From: Clostridium sp. D43t1_170807_H7
GTDB lineage: Bacteria; Bacillota; Clostridia; Clostridiales; Clostridiaceae
Direction of reading: 5' to 3'
Length of the DNA: 64,000 nucleotides
NCBI RefSeq assembly: GCF_015555905.1
Contig: NZ_JADNLK010000011.1
Span: 59,642 to 123,641, forward strand
Positions 17,742 to 27,530 of this stretch are shown in pieces. The notes under the pieces were generated by a model that worked only from the letters and a program-made list of their open reading frames with translations, was not told the origin of the DNA and searched no databases. The position numbers and the translations under genes are program-made. Numbering within the stretch: the stretch's first letter is position 1; each line of letters starts with the position of its first letter.

Positions 17742-17985
17742 ATATATCACATCCTTTAAATTAACTTACAATATTAAATATTATGAAAAAACTTTTTCTA
17801 TAATTTATATTATTATGAAAAATAAAATATACTTAAATAAATTTATTGATGAAAATAAAAGAAGTTATGAAAGCTAAAAATGAGAAATATGGGAGAATTT
17901 AGACTAATAAAAATAGAATTATAATATTTTAACAATTATGAGAATAGTGTATAATTTAATTAGAAAATTTATGGTGGTGGATTAG

Positions 17986-18840
17986 ATGCAAAACTTTATT
18001 TCAATGATAATGAATTCACTAAAGAGCATGTCACTTACTGCTATTATTGATATTTTAGTAGTAGCATTTATATTTTATAAAGGATATATGCTTATTAAGG
18101 AAACAAGAGCAGAACAGCTATTAAAGGGAATAGCATTTATAATAATATTAATTCCAATTAGTTCTATACTAAATTTGAGTATGCTATATTTTATATTAAG
18201 CAAAACTTTAACTATTGGAATAATATCTGTGGTTATAATATTTCAACCAGAGATAAGAAGAGCATTAGAGCATTTAGGAAGAAGTGCTTTTGAAGATAAA
18301 CATGGCTTTGAAGATAGGGAACAGAGGAATATTTATGTTAGTGAAATTGTCAATGCAGTATCTAACTTAGCAGAAACAAAGACAGGGGCACTAATTGCAA
18401 TTGAACAAGGAACAGGACTTGGAGAAATAATAGCTTCAGGAACTATAATAGAAGCAAAAATAACTTCAAATCTACTAGAAAATATATTTGTTGTAAACAC
18501 GCCACTTCATGATGGAGCAACAATAATAGGAAGGGATAAAATATTAGCAGCAGGATGTGTTTTACCCTTAACTAATAATAAAGAAATTAATAAAAAGTTA
18601 GGAACTAGACATAGAGCAGCAATAGGATTATCTGAAATATCTGATGCACTTGTTATTATAGTATCTGAAGAAACAGGAATTATTTCTTTAGCCATAAACG
18701 GACGTTTAACTAGAAATTATGATAAAGATAGATTGAGAACTATCTTACTTAAGATAATGGAGCATAGAGAAGAAAAGAATGTTAAAACTGCTGGCAAGAA
18801 GGTGAAAACATGGATAACTGGAAAAATAAACAGAAAATAA
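17986..18840 (+). CDS. cdaA: Diadenylate cyclase CdaA
   Basis: A 284-residue membrane enzyme that makes cyclic di-AMP from two ATP. Three membrane helices occupy residues 15-85, followed by the DisA_N catalytic domain with Asp176-Gly177-Ala178 (HDGATIIG) and Arg208-His209-Arg210 (GTRHRAAIGLSE). Length matches CdaA (about 273 in Bacillus). GGTGGTGG precedes the ATG. cdaR starts inside its last 31 bases, so the two are translationally coupled. Confidence 0.96.
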   Translation: MQNFISMIMNSLKSMSLTAIIDILVVAFIFYKGYMLIKETRAEQLLKGIAFIIILIPISSILNLSMLYFILSKTLTIGIISVVIIFQPEIRRALEHLGRSAFEDKHGFEDREQRNIYVSEIVNAVSNLAETKTGALIAIEQGTGLGEIIASGTIIEAKITSNLLENIFVVNTPLHDGATIIGRDKILAAGCVLPLTNNKEINKKLGTRHRAAIGLSEISDALVIIVSEETGIISLAINGRLTRNYDKDRLRTILLKIMEHREEKNVKTAGKKVKTWITGKINRK

Positions 18841-20069
18841 TTGTTCAATTAGTATGTCTTTTGCTATCAATAGGATTGTGGATTTATGTAACTAACATAG
18901 AGAATCCTATAAAATCTTATGAGTTAAGTAGAGTGCCAGTAGAAATTAAAAATGCTGATAGTTTAAAAGATGCAGGGTTAGCGTTATCTCCTAATCAAGA
19001 GTTTTATGTAAATCTAAAAATAGAAGGTAGCAGTCAGGATCTATTTAGCATAGATAAAAGTGATTTTACTATAAGTGTGGATTTAAATGAATTTGTACTT
19101 AAAAATGGAGAGAATAAAATTGCAGTAAATATAGAAAATGTTCCTAGTACAGTTAAAATAAAAAATAGTAACGGATTGACCATAACAATAAATACTGAAG
19201 CATATTCTACAAAGGAAGTTCCAGTAAAATCTAAGATTAATGTTATTTCAAAATCAAGTTATTATGTAGCAACACCTATATTTACTCCAGAAACTATAAT
19301 AGTATCTGGTCCAGAATCTTTAGTAAATAAAGTAACAAAAGTTGTTGCAGAGGGTGAAGAAAGTAATGCTGTAAAGACAATTGTTAAAGATTATATAGTT
19401 ACACCGGTAGATGAAAATGATAAAGAGATTACAGGTGTTGAACTATCTCAAAAGTGGGCAGAGGCCACTATTGAAATAAACGAAGGTAAGACAGTTCCAA
19501 TTAAAATTAATACCACAGGAACATTGCCAAGCGGTTTAAGATTAAAATCCATAAGTTCAACTACAACAGAGATAGGAATAACAGGTCCTGAATCTACATT
19601 AAGTTCAATTAATGAAATTAACACAGAAACTATAAATCTTTCTGAAATAAAAGATAGTACAAATATTGATGTTGCATTAGGAATACCAGATGGAATATTA
19701 ATTCATAATGGTGAAAATTCCATAACAGTAAGTATAGTTGTAGAAAAAGTACAAACAAAGGAATTTACTATTGATTATTCAATGATAGGACAACAAGAAG
19801 GTATAACTGTTGTTCCTGATAATAATAAAGTTACTATAACAGTTTCAGGTTTTGAAGATATTTTAAATAGTCTTACTGAAGCAAATTTTACTGCAGAATT
19901 AGATGTATCTGAATATACTGAAGAAGGTGAATTCTCTAAAGTACCAACTGTAAATTTAGTTGGAGTAGATAATGTTAATATAGATACTGTAAGTGAAATA
20001 AAGCTGACGGTAACAAAAGATATACCTACAAGTGGAGATGACGTGCAAGAAGAAGTGCCGCAACAATAG
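18810..20069 (+). CDS. cdaR: CdaA regulator CdaR (YbbR domains)
   Basis: A 419-residue protein with one N-terminal membrane helix (IIVQLVCLLLSIGLWIYV) and about four extracellular YbbR repeats, each with the IKNxNGLTI / GITGPESTLSSI-like pattern. CdaR binds CdaA at the membrane and controls its activity. The ATG lies inside the end of cdaA and has GAAGGTG before it. In bacilli glmM follows directly; here the operon ends with a terminator and glmM is 5.5 kb away. Confidence 0.93.
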   Translation: MDNWKNKQKIIVQLVCLLLSIGLWIYVTNIENPIKSYELSRVPVEIKNADSLKDAGLALSPNQEFYVNLKIEGSSQDLFSIDKSDFTISVDLNEFVLKNGENKIAVNIENVPSTVKIKNSNGLTITINTEAYSTKEVPVKSKINVISKSSYYVATPIFTPETIIVSGPESLVNKVTKVVAEGEESNAVKTIVKDYIVTPVDENDKEITGVELSQKWAEATIEINEGKTVPIKINTTGTLPSGLRLKSISSTTTEIGITGPESTLSSINEINTETINLSEIKDSTNIDVALGIPDGILIHNGENSITVSIVVEKVQTKEFTIDYSMIGQQEGITVVPDNNKVTITVSGFEDILNSLTEANFTAELDVSEYTEEGEFSKVPTVNLVGVDNVNIDTVSEIKLTVTKDIPTSGDDVQEEVPQQ

Positions 20070-20074
20070 TTAAA

Positions 20075-20110
20075 AAATAAAGTTGGTTTATGCTAACTTT
20101 ATTTTTTTTC
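20075..20110 (+). terminator. Intrinsic terminator after cdaAR
   Basis: AAATAAAGTT (20075-20084) pairs with AACTTTATTT (20095-20104), followed by a T tract. Confidence 0.88.
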
Positions 20111-20212
20111 TTTGTATAGTTATTTTAAGACATAGAGAACCTTAACTATTAACTATGTTAATCTTGTGATACAATATTAAAAACTAGAAATAATATTATT
20201 AAGGGTGATTAT

Positions 20213-21811
20213 ATGACTATAAGAATTAACAACCTAAGTCTTGGGTTAGATGATGATATAAAATTATTAAAAAAGAAAGCAAGTAAAAAATTAAGAATTT
20301 CAGTAGATGAAATTAAAGACTTTAAAATAGTTAGAGAAAGTATAGATGCAAGAAATAAAGATAATATTAAGATTATATATGCAATTGAAATTGAACATAA
20401 AGATGAAGAAAAGTTAGTAAATAGAGTTCATGATAATGATGTGAGAATAGATAACTCAAAATATGAACCAGATGTTGAGCCGGGTAATGAGGTATTAAAT
20501 CATAGACCAGTAGTTGTAGGTTTAGGACCAGCAGGATTATTTTCTGCGCTAATGTTAGCACAAAAAGGTTACAAACCATTAGTTATAGAACGTGGAGAAG
20601 ATGTTGATAAAAGAACGGAGACTGTGGATAAATTTTGGAAAACAGGAGAGTTGAATTTAGAATCTAATGTTCAATTTGGAGAAGGAGGAGCGGGATCATT
20701 TTCAGATGGTAAGCTAACTACTAGAATTAAAGATAAAAAGTGTGACTATGTTTTAGCTGAGTTAGTTAAAGCAGGAGCTCCAGAAGAGATTAGATATGAG
20801 GCAAAGCCACATGTAGGAACAGATATATTAAAGGATGTAGTTAAAAATATAAGAAAGCAAATTATTGCTTTAGGAGGAGAGGTTCGTTTTTCTTCTAAGC
20901 TTGAATACATAAAAAGTAATAATAGAAAAGTAAAGAGTATAATAGTAAATGGTGATGAAATACCATGTGATGCACTTGTTTTAGCTCTAGGACATAGCTC
21001 AAGAGATACATATGAAATGTTAAATAGTATTGGAATATTCATGGAACCAAAAGCTTTTGCAATTGGAGTTAGAATTGAACATCCTCAAGAAATGATAAAT
21101 GTAGGTCAATATGGTAAAATGGCTAGCCATCCAAGATTACAAGCAGCTAGTTATAACTTAACATATCAAAGCAGAGCTTTAGGAAGAGGAGTATATTCCT
21201 TCTGTATGTGTCCAGGTGGAGTTGTTGTTGCTGCAGCGTCTGAAGATAAAAGATTAGTTTCTAATGGTATGAGTTATCATGCAAGAAATGAGGAAAATTC
21301 CAATTCAGCTTTAGTTGTAACTGTTGGACCAGAAGATTTTGAGGGAACTTCAGTTTTAAGAGGAATGGAATTCCAAAGGCATTATGAATCTTTAGCATAT
21401 AAAGTTGGTGGAGGAGATTATAAAGCACCAGTTCAATTATTAGGTGACTTTGTTAATGATAGAAAATCAACTAAGCTTGGAGCAGTTACACCAAGTTATA
21501 AACCAGGATTTGAATTTGCTGATATGAGAGATTGTTTACCTTCATATGTAATAGAGGGAATAAAAGATGGAGTTAATAATTTTGATAGAAAAATTAAAGG
21601 TTATGGAAGAAAAGATGCTGTTTTAACAGGAATAGAAACAAGAACTTCAGCCCCAGTTAAGATAACGAGAAATGAGAGATTAGAAAGTATATCATTAAGT
21701 GGACTATATCCTTGTGGGGAGGGAGCAGGTTTTGCAGGTGGAATTGTATCAGCTGCAGTCGATGGAATTAAAGTTGCTGAAAGAATTATAGAAAAATATA
21801 AACAAATATAA
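20213..21811 (+). CDS. FAD-dependent dehydrogenase, COG2509 family
   Basis: A 532-residue flavoprotein of unknown substrate. After an N-terminal region of about 90 residues comes the dinucleotide-binding motif VVVGLGPAGLFSALM near residue 100, FGEGGAGSFSDGKLTTR near 160, and a C-terminal FAD motif LYPCGEGAGFAGGIVSAA. This layout is that of the conserved COG2509 proteins, found alone or near cell-envelope genes in many bacteria. Reaction unknown. AAGGGTG precedes the ATG. It has its own terminator. Confidence 0.85.
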   Translation: MTIRINNLSLGLDDDIKLLKKKASKKLRISVDEIKDFKIVRESIDARNKDNIKIIYAIEIEHKDEEKLVNRVHDNDVRIDNSKYEPDVEPGNEVLNHRPVVVGLGPAGLFSALMLAQKGYKPLVIERGEDVDKRTETVDKFWKTGELNLESNVQFGEGGAGSFSDGKLTTRIKDKKCDYVLAELVKAGAPEEIRYEAKPHVGTDILKDVVKNIRKQIIALGGEVRFSSKLEYIKSNNRKVKSIIVNGDEIPCDALVLALGHSSRDTYEMLNSIGIFMEPKAFAIGVRIEHPQEMINVGQYGKMASHPRLQAASYNLTYQSRALGRGVYSFCMCPGGVVVAAASEDKRLVSNGMSYHARNEENSNSALVVTVGPEDFEGTSVLRGMEFQRHYESLAYKVGGGDYKAPVQLLGDFVNDRKSTKLGAVTPSYKPGFEFADMRDCLPSYVIEGIKDGVNNFDRKIKGYGRKDAVLTGIETRTSAPVKITRNERLESISLSGLYPCGEGAGFAGGIVSAAVDGIKVAERIIEKYKQI

Positions 21812-21845
21812 TTAATTAATGAATAAGTAAATAATAAATATATTT

Positions 21846-21892
21846 AAAGAAAATCAGTAGTTATTAAAAATTATTGATTTTCTTTATTTTTA
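21846..21892 (+). terminator. Intrinsic terminator after the COG2509 gene
   Basis: AAAGAAAATCA (21846-21856) pairs with TGATTTTCTTT (21875-21885), followed by a T-rich stretch. Confidence 0.8.
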
Positions 21893-22059
21893 TTTCCTAA
21901 AATAGTTAAAAATTAACATGAATTTTCTGAAAATTTAGGTTTTTATTAAAAACTTTGATAAAATAGTAAATAGGTAAATATTTCAATATATAAAAATATT
22001 TTCAAAAATTCAAATTGATATGGTTTTAAAATGAAGGGTTATAATAAGAGAGGTGTATT

Positions 22060-22968
22060 ATGAGTAAGAATTTTGATGATTTACTTTCAAAGTTAAAAGT
22101 AGCAGAAACAAAAAAATTATCTGTAGCAGTAGCTCAAGATGAGCCAGTTCTAGAGGCTGTTAAGGCAGCAAAAGACAGAGGAATAGCAGAGGCTATTTTA
22201 GTTGGAGATAAAGCGAAAATTGAAGAAGTAGCAGTAAAAATAGATATGGATTTAACTGATTTTGAAATAATTCATGAAGAAGATGTTAAAAAAGCAACAT
22301 TAAAAGCAATACAATTAGTTTCTAGTGGTGCAGCAGATATGGTTATGAAAGGATTAGTAGATACAGCTACATTTTTAAGAAGTGTATTAAATAAAGAAGT
22401 TGGGCTTAGAACAGGAAAACTAATGTCTCATGTATCTGTATTTGAAATTGAAGGAATAGATAGATTAATATTATTAACAGATGCTGCTTTTAATACTTAT
22501 CCAGATTTAAAGCAGAAAGTTCAAATAATAAATAATTCTGTAATGGTTGCAAAAGCTTGTGGAATAGAAAATCCAAAAGTTGCACCGGTTTGTGCTGTTG
22601 AGGTAGTAAATCCAGATATGCCAGCAACAGTAGATGCAGCATTATTATCTAAGATGAGTGATAGAGGTCAAATTAAAGGATGCATAGTTGATGGGCCTTT
22701 AGCTTTAGATAATGCATTATCAGAAGAAGCAGCACATCATAAAGGAGTTACTGGGCCAGTAGCAGGTAAGGCTGATATATTATTACTTCCTAATATAGAT
22801 GTTGCAAATGTTATGTATAAATCATTAACTTATACAGCACAAACAAAGAATGGTGGTATATTGGTTGGAACATCAGCTCCAGTTATTTTAACATCAAGGG
22901 CAGATAGTTTTGAAACAAAGGTATATTCTATTGCATTAGCAGCGTTAGTTTCAGAGGGAAGAAAATAG
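22060..22968 (+). CDS. ptb: Phosphate butyryltransferase
   Basis: A 302-residue enzyme that turns butyryl-CoA and phosphate into butyryl phosphate. Seen: MVMKGLVDTATFLRSVLN, SHVSVFEIEG, LTDAAFNTYPDL, VDGPLALDNALS and LLLPNIDVANVMYKSL, all typical of the phosphotransacylase fold and of clostridial Ptb. AGAGGTG precedes the ATG. buk follows after 21 bases. Together they end the butyrate pathway and yield one ATP per butyrate. The relatives phosphate acetyltransferase and 2-oxoacid-specific versions are less likely because of the buk neighbour. Confidence 0.94.
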   Translation: MSKNFDDLLSKLKVAETKKLSVAVAQDEPVLEAVKAAKDRGIAEAILVGDKAKIEEVAVKIDMDLTDFEIIHEEDVKKATLKAIQLVSSGAADMVMKGLVDTATFLRSVLNKEVGLRTGKLMSHVSVFEIEGIDRLILLTDAAFNTYPDLKQKVQIINNSVMVAKACGIENPKVAPVCAVEVVNPDMPATVDAALLSKMSDRGQIKGCIVDGPLALDNALSEEAAHHKGVTGPVAGKADILLLPNIDVANVMYKSLTYTAQTKNGGILVGTSAPVILTSRADSFETKVYSIALAALVSEGRK

Positions 22969-22989
22969 TATTAGGGGGTATTGAGATTT

Positions 22990-24057
22990 ATGGCATATAA
23001 ATTATTAATAATTAATCCAGGATCAACATCTACTAAAATAGGCGTTTATGAGGATGAAAAAGAGGTTTTTGTTGAAACTTTAAGACATTCATCAGAAGAA
23101 ATAGCTAAATACGATAGTATTTTTGAACAAAAGGGATTTAGAAAAGATGTAATTATGAATGTATTAAAAGAAAATAATTTTGATGTTAATACATTAGACG
23201 CAGTTGTTGGTAGAGGTGGAATGCTTAAGCCAATGGCTGGAGGAACTTATGAGGTAAATGACTCATTACTTAATGATTTAAAGGTTGGGGTTCAAGGTCA
23301 ACATGCTTCTAACTTAGGAGGAATTTTAGCTAACGAGATTGCAAAAGAAGTTGGTGGAAGAGCTTTTATAGTTGATCCAGTTGTTGTTGATGAATTAGAG
23401 CCTGTAGCTAGAATATCTGGGGTTCCAGAGTTACCAAGAAAAAGTAAGTTCCATGCATTAAATCAAAAAGCCGTTGCTAAGAGATTTGGAAAAGAAAGCA
23501 AGAGAGGATACGAAAATTTAAATCTTATAGTAGTTCATATGGGTGGAGGAGTTTCTGTTGGAGCTCATAAAAATGGCAAAGTTATTGATGTTAATAACGC
23601 ATTAGATGGAGATGGTCCATTTTCACCAGAAAGAGCTGGAGCAGTTCCTGTTGGAGATTTAATAAAAATGTGCTTTAGTGGAGAATATACTCAGGAAGAG
23701 GTATATAGAAAAATCGTTGGTAAAGGTGGATATGTTGCATATCTTAATACTAATGATGCAAGAGATGTATTAAGAGAAAAAGAAGAAGGAAATGAATTTG
23801 CTGAATTAATATATAATGCATTTATATATCAAGTATCTAAAGCAATAGGAGAAATGGCAACTGTTTTAAAGGGAAAAGTGGATTCTATTATTCTAACAGG
23901 TGGAATAGCATATTCACCTATAGTTGTTAGTGATATTAAAGAAAGAGTAGAATGGATTAGTAATGTGGCTGTATATCCGGGAGAGGATGAATTGTTAGCA
24001 TTAGCTCAAGGGACTATTAGAGTACTTAGTGGAGAAGAAGAAGCTAAAGTATATTAG
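22990..24057 (+). CDS. buk: Butyrate kinase
   Basis: A 355-residue kinase of the acetate/sugar-kinase fold that transfers phosphate from butyryl phosphate to ADP. Seen: [21 protein letters not shown] at the N terminus, [37 protein letters not shown] and [10 protein letters not shown] start at the ATG at 22990, which gives the family N terminus MAYKLL; a TTG at 22981 is in frame but crowds the GGGGG ribosome site. A strong terminator follows. Confidence 0.95.
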   Translation: MAYKLLIINPGSTSTKIGVYEDEKEVFVETLRHSSEEIAKYDSIFEQKGFRKDVIMNVLKENNFDVNTLDAVVGRGGMLKPMAGGTYEVNDSLLNDLKVGVQGQHASNLGGILANEIAKEVGGRAFIVDPVVVDELEPVARISGVPELPRKSKFHALNQKAVAKRFGKESKRGYENLNLIVVHMGGGVSVGAHKNGKVIDVNNALDGDGPFSPERAGAVPVGDLIKMCFSGEYTQEEVYRKIVGKGGYVAYLNTNDARDVLREKEEGNEFAELIYNAFIYQVSKAIGEMATVLKGKVDSIILTGGIAYSPIVVSDIKERVEWISNVAVYPGEDELLALAQGTIRVLSGEEEAKVY

Positions 24058-24077
24058 AAATAAAATTAAAAATTTTT

Positions 24078-24102
24078 AAGTGCGCTTTGCGCACTTTTTT
24101 TC
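24078..24102 (+). terminator. Intrinsic terminator after ptb-buk
   Basis: AAGTGCGC (24078-24085) pairs with GCGCACTT (24089-24096) over a TTT loop, with a T tract after it. Confidence 0.93.
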
Positions 24103-24270
24103 TTTAGAAAATATAATTTCCTAAAGAATTGTGGATAGCTTTTAAAAGTAGCAGAAACACATAGTTTGTGAAGCAGATTTTTTTATTGAAGAAAATATAA
24201 GATTATAGTTTTAACTTACGGTAATATGGATAGAATTTATGATATGAAATATTAATTGTATGGAGGTACT

Positions 24271-25044
24271 ATGAGAAGTAATATTGAAACGAAAAATAAA
24301 TTGACTTTAGTATCTGAATTAGTTAATGAATCTAAATTTCAAATTTTAAAATATAATGAACTTAGTGGAATAAATAGAGTAGATAGTGTATCGGCTATTA
24401 AGTCCATAGAAAATAGTGGACAAAGGCTTAAGCAGGTAAGAATATTATTAAATGAAAGTGCTGTTAAAATACAAAATAATGAATTAAGTTATATGAAGGG
24501 ATATATTGAAAGAAATGATTTGATTCATGAATATAAAGGAATTAAAAAATTAATATTTGACTCTAAACAAGTAATTGCTAGTAAAGATAAAACAATATTT
24601 AAAGGAACAGGAGAAATTTTATTAAAATCTAGTTTTAGTGATTTTACGTTGATAGAATTAGTTGATGAAGAAATAATAATTAGTGATTCGATGTTTTATG
24701 CATGTGATGAAGAAATAGATATTAAAAGCGTAAAAGATAATTATAAGGAAATAAAGCTTAGGGGAAGTGGAATTATAGTATTAAAGCTACCAGTTTCAGA
24801 AAAAGAAATAATAAGGTGTAAGCTATTTAATGATAGACTAACAGTTAATGAAGATTTAGTTATATTAAAAAGTAGTAGTATCAATGTTGGATTTGAAAAG
24901 TATGAAAATGTAATAGATGATAATATTGAACAGTATATTAATACTTTTTATTATGGGGTAGGAGAAGTATGGTTAGTACCAACTAGAAGTATATATGATA
25001 AATATGTTAAAATAAATTGTTGTTTAGAAGAGTGTGATGAATAA
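24271..25044 (+). CDS. AIM24 family protein
   Basis: A 257-residue protein resembling the AIM24/TIGR00266 beta-barrel family. Seen: an N-terminal half with SGQRLKQVRILLNESAVKIQ and LSYMKG, then FKGTGEILLKSSFSDFTLIEL, ISDSMFYACDEEI and a C-terminal GVGEVWLVPT. Function in bacteria is not established. GGAGG lies 4-8 bases before the ATG at 24271; the frame opens at 24256 ahead of that site. It has its own upstream region of 165 bases after the buk terminator. Confidence 0.75.
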   Translation: MRSNIETKNKLTLVSELVNESKFQILKYNELSGINRVDSVSAIKSIENSGQRLKQVRILLNESAVKIQNNELSYMKGYIERNDLIHEYKGIKKLIFDSKQVIASKDKTIFKGTGEILLKSSFSDFTLIELVDEEIIISDSMFYACDEEIDIKSVKDNYKEIKLRGSGIIVLKLPVSEKEIIRCKLFNDRLTVNEDLVILKSSSINVGFEKYENVIDDNIEQYINTFYYGVGEVWLVPTRSIYDKYVKINCCLEECDE

Positions 25045-25127
25045 ACTAAAGAAAAATATAAATTATATCTTAAATTTAGTGTGCTAAAGTGTTAAAATTA
25101 AGATGTAAGTTAAATAGGAGTGATAAT

Positions 25128-25430
25128 ATGGGCCTAAAAGATTTAGAATTTAAAAATGATTTAGATATGTTGTTTAAAGCGGTTTTAGAATTAGAAAGTA
25201 TAGATGAATGCTATAAGTTTTTTGAAGATATTGCAACTATTACAGAATTAAAAGCTATATCTCAAAGAATTCAGGTAGCAAAAATGCTTAAGGAAAAAAG
25301 AGTTTATATAGAAATAGCAGAAGTAACAGGTGCTAGCACAGCAACTATAAGTAGAGTTAATAAGTGTCTTAATTATGGTCAAGGAGGTTATGATTTAGTA
25401 TTAGATAGGATTAATTCTGCCGATAAATAA
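25128..25430 (+). CDS. yerC: YerC/YecD family TrpR-related regulator
   Basis: A 100-residue DNA-binding protein. The TrpR-like helix-turn-helix lies at about residues 35-85: DIATITELKAISQRIQVAKML, then EIAEVTGASTATISRVNKCLNYG, which is the hallmark of the YerC family. AGGAG precedes the ATG at 25128; the frame opens 13 codons earlier without a site. It lies between the AIM24 gene and glmM; its target genes are unknown. Confidence 0.85.
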   Translation: MGLKDLEFKNDLDMLFKAVLELESIDECYKFFEDIATITELKAISQRIQVAKMLKEKRVYIEIAEVTGASTATISRVNKCLNYGQGGYDLVLDRINSADK

Positions 25431-25533
25431 GCTATAAAGCATGATAAATACAAGGTTATATACTATTGTAAAAAAACGGAATAAAGGATATACTATAAGA
25501 GTTAAATTGAAATAAATAAGTGAGGTATTATAT

Positions 25534-26877
25534 ATGAGTAGAATGTTCGGAACAGATGGTGTTAGAGGAATAGCTAATACAGAATTAACAGCGGAATTAG
25601 CTTATAGTTTAGGAAGAGCAGGTGCATTTGTTTTAACAGAGGGGACACATAAACCTAAGATATTAGTTGCTAAGGATACTAGAATATCAGGAGATATGTT
25701 AGAAGCTGCTTTAGTTGCAGGGATTCTTTCAGTTGGAGCAGAGGCAGTAATTTTAGGTGTAGTTCCAACACCAGCAGTAGCTCATTTAACAAGAGAGTAT
25801 AACGCAGATGCAGGAGTTATGATTTCAGCGTCTCATAATCCGGTTGAGTACAATGGAATTAAATTCTTTGATGGAAGAGGATATAAGTTATCTGATGAAT
25901 TAGAAGATCAAATACAAGCTATAATAGAGGGGAATTTTGAAGGTGTTCCAAGTCCAGTTGGTGGAGATGTTGGAAGATCATATACTGAAGAAACAGCATT
26001 AAGAGAATATATAGATTATGCTATGAGTACAATTAAAACAGATTTAAAGGGCCTTAGAGTTGCTTTAGATTGTGCAAATGGGGCTGCTTATAAGGCAGCA
26101 GTTAAAGCATTTAGAGCTTTAGGTGCTAGAGTTTATGTAATTAATGATAATCCAGATGGAAATAACATAAATGAAAATTGTGGTTCAACTCATATGGAAG
26201 AGTTAATGGATTATGTTGTAAGAAAGAATTGTGATATTGGATTTGCTTTTGACGGAGATGCTGATAGATGTTTAGCTGTCGATGAAAAAGGAAATATGAT
26301 AAATGGTGATTTCTTATTAACAATTTGTGCAAAAGCTTTAAAAGAAGCTGGAAAGTTAAAAGATGATACTTTAGTAGTAACAGTAATGAGTAATCTAGGG
26401 TTAGACATTGCGGCTAAGAGAGAGGGAATTAACTTAGTTAAGACTAAAGTTGGAGATAGATATGTACTTGAAGAAATGCTTAAAGAAAATTATATATTAG
26501 GTGGGGAACAATCAGGTCACATAATATTTTTAGATCATAATACTACTGGAGATGGATTAGTTACTGCACTTCAAATTGCAGCAATTCTTAAAGAAAGTGG
26601 TAAGACTTTTAGTGAATTAGCTGGAGTAATGAAAGAATTACCACAAGTATTAGTTAATGCTAAAGTTCCAAATGAAAAGAAGAATATTTACTTAGAAGAT
26701 GCAGAAATAATTGATGCTATAAATTCTGTTGAAGCTAAACTTAATGGTGTAGGTAGAGTTCTTATAAGACCATCAGGAACTGAACCATTAGTAAGAGTTA
26801 TGCTTGAAGGTGAAAATCAAGAAGAAATAAATGAAATGGCAAATAGCTTAGTAGATTTAATATTAAGTAAAATTTAA
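25534..26877 (+). CDS. glmM: Phosphoglucosamine mutase
   Basis: A 447-residue enzyme that converts glucosamine-6-phosphate to glucosamine-1-phosphate for UDP-GlcNAc and cell wall synthesis. Seen: [11 protein letters not shown] at the N terminus, the phosphoserine loop with Ser100 ([12 protein letters not shown]), magnesium ligands Asp240, Asp242, Asp244 (DGDADR), and the phosphate-binding [12 protein letters not shown] near the C terminus. GAGGT precedes the ATG. In relatives it belongs to the cdaA-cdaR-glmM operon; here it is separate. Terminator follows. Confidence 0.97.
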   Translation: MSRMFGTDGVRGIANTELTAELAYSLGRAGAFVLTEGTHKPKILVAKDTRISGDMLEAALVAGILSVGAEAVILGVVPTPAVAHLTREYNADAGVMISASHNPVEYNGIKFFDGRGYKLSDELEDQIQAIIEGNFEGVPSPVGGDVGRSYTEETALREYIDYAMSTIKTDLKGLRVALDCANGAAYKAAVKAFRALGARVYVINDNPDGNNINENCGSTHMEELMDYVVRKNCDIGFAFDGDADRCLAVDEKGNMINGDFLLTICAKALKEAGKLKDDTLVVTVMSNLGLDIAAKREGINLVKTKVGDRYVLEEMLKENYILGGEQSGHIIFLDHNTTGDGLVTALQIAAILKESGKTFSELAGVMKELPQVLVNAKVPNEKKNIYLEDAEIIDAINSVEAKLNGVGRVLIRPSGTEPLVRVMLEGENQEEINEMANSLVDLILSKI

Positions 26878-26883
26878 AATATT

Positions 26884-26919
26884 AAAAAATTAATGTCCCT
26901 ATGGGCGTTAATTTTTTTT
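26884..26919 (+). terminator. Intrinsic terminator after glmM
   Basis: AAAAAATTAATG (26884-26895) pairs with CGTTAATTTTTT (from 26906), with CCC/GGG inside the loop region and a T tract at the end. Confidence 0.85.
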
Positions 26920-27159
26920 GTGAAAATTTACAAATTTATTATATTACTATAAAGATATATATGGAATTTTATAAGAATTATTAATTATTTAATATTATTT
27001 TAATTAATAGATGAAATTATATATATTATTGATTTGGTATTATTTTCTAAAACGAAGTATTGATATAGCAATAAAAATAGTAAAATATTAACTAAATATC
27101 AAAAATAATTAATAAAAGATAAAAAATACAATTAATTTACTAAAAATAGAAAGAGTGTA

Positions 27160-27189
27160 TTGACAGAGTGTCAAAAGAAAGAGTAATAT
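27160..27189 (+). promoter_or_regulatory. Promoter of the ilv/leu operon
   Basis: TTGACA (27160-27165) and TAATAT (27184-27189) with an 18-base spacer. The -35 box is half of a perfect inverted repeat, TTGACA-gag-TGTCAA (27160-27174). The 240 bases before it (26920-27159) are almost pure AT and hold nothing else I can name. Confidence 0.65.
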
Positions 27190-27260
27190 ATTAACAATAG
27201 AATATTTTGGAAGTTCTTTTGAAAAATAAAAGCTGTGATAGAGATATTTATTTAGATAAA

Positions 27261-27472
27261 AAAAGTTTCAGAGAGTCCATGTATGCTGTGAATGGATACT
27301 TTAACTAAATAATGATCACTCTTGAGCTGTATCCTGAACACTAGCTATTGGTAAGTAGGGGGGTACCGGTAAGCACCGTTAAATGCAAGGGTTTGTTTGA
27401 GCCTAGTGATATTAATGATGAGGAATTTTATCCCACCGTTATGATTTTATCATTAAGGGTGGGATTTTTTTA
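27261..27472 (+). ncRNA. T-box-like leader with terminator upstream of ilvN
   Basis: The leader has the marks of T-box stem I: AGAGAG at 27270, the hairpin TCCAT/ATGGA enclosing GCTGTGA (27276-27295), TTGAGCTG (27322), CTGAAC (27334) and AAGTAGG (27353), then CCGTTA (27377). The candidate specifier is ATC (Ile) at 27331-27333, fitting the operon. A strong terminator, ATCCCACC (27430-27437) with GGTGGGAT (27458-27465) and a T tract, precedes ilvN. The canonical T-box TGGNACCGCG is not found in the expected place, unlike the gltX and thrS leaders of this window. Confidence 0.65.
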
Positions 27473-27530
27473 ACCTAATTTAGAACCATTTTGTTCAATA
27501 ATTACAAATTATTTGATTGGGGGTATTAAA

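Noticed and set aside
27359..27370. GGGGTACCGG as the T-box of the ilv leader
   Set aside because: It lies at the stem I/II junction, about 60 bases too early, and is not next to the terminator.
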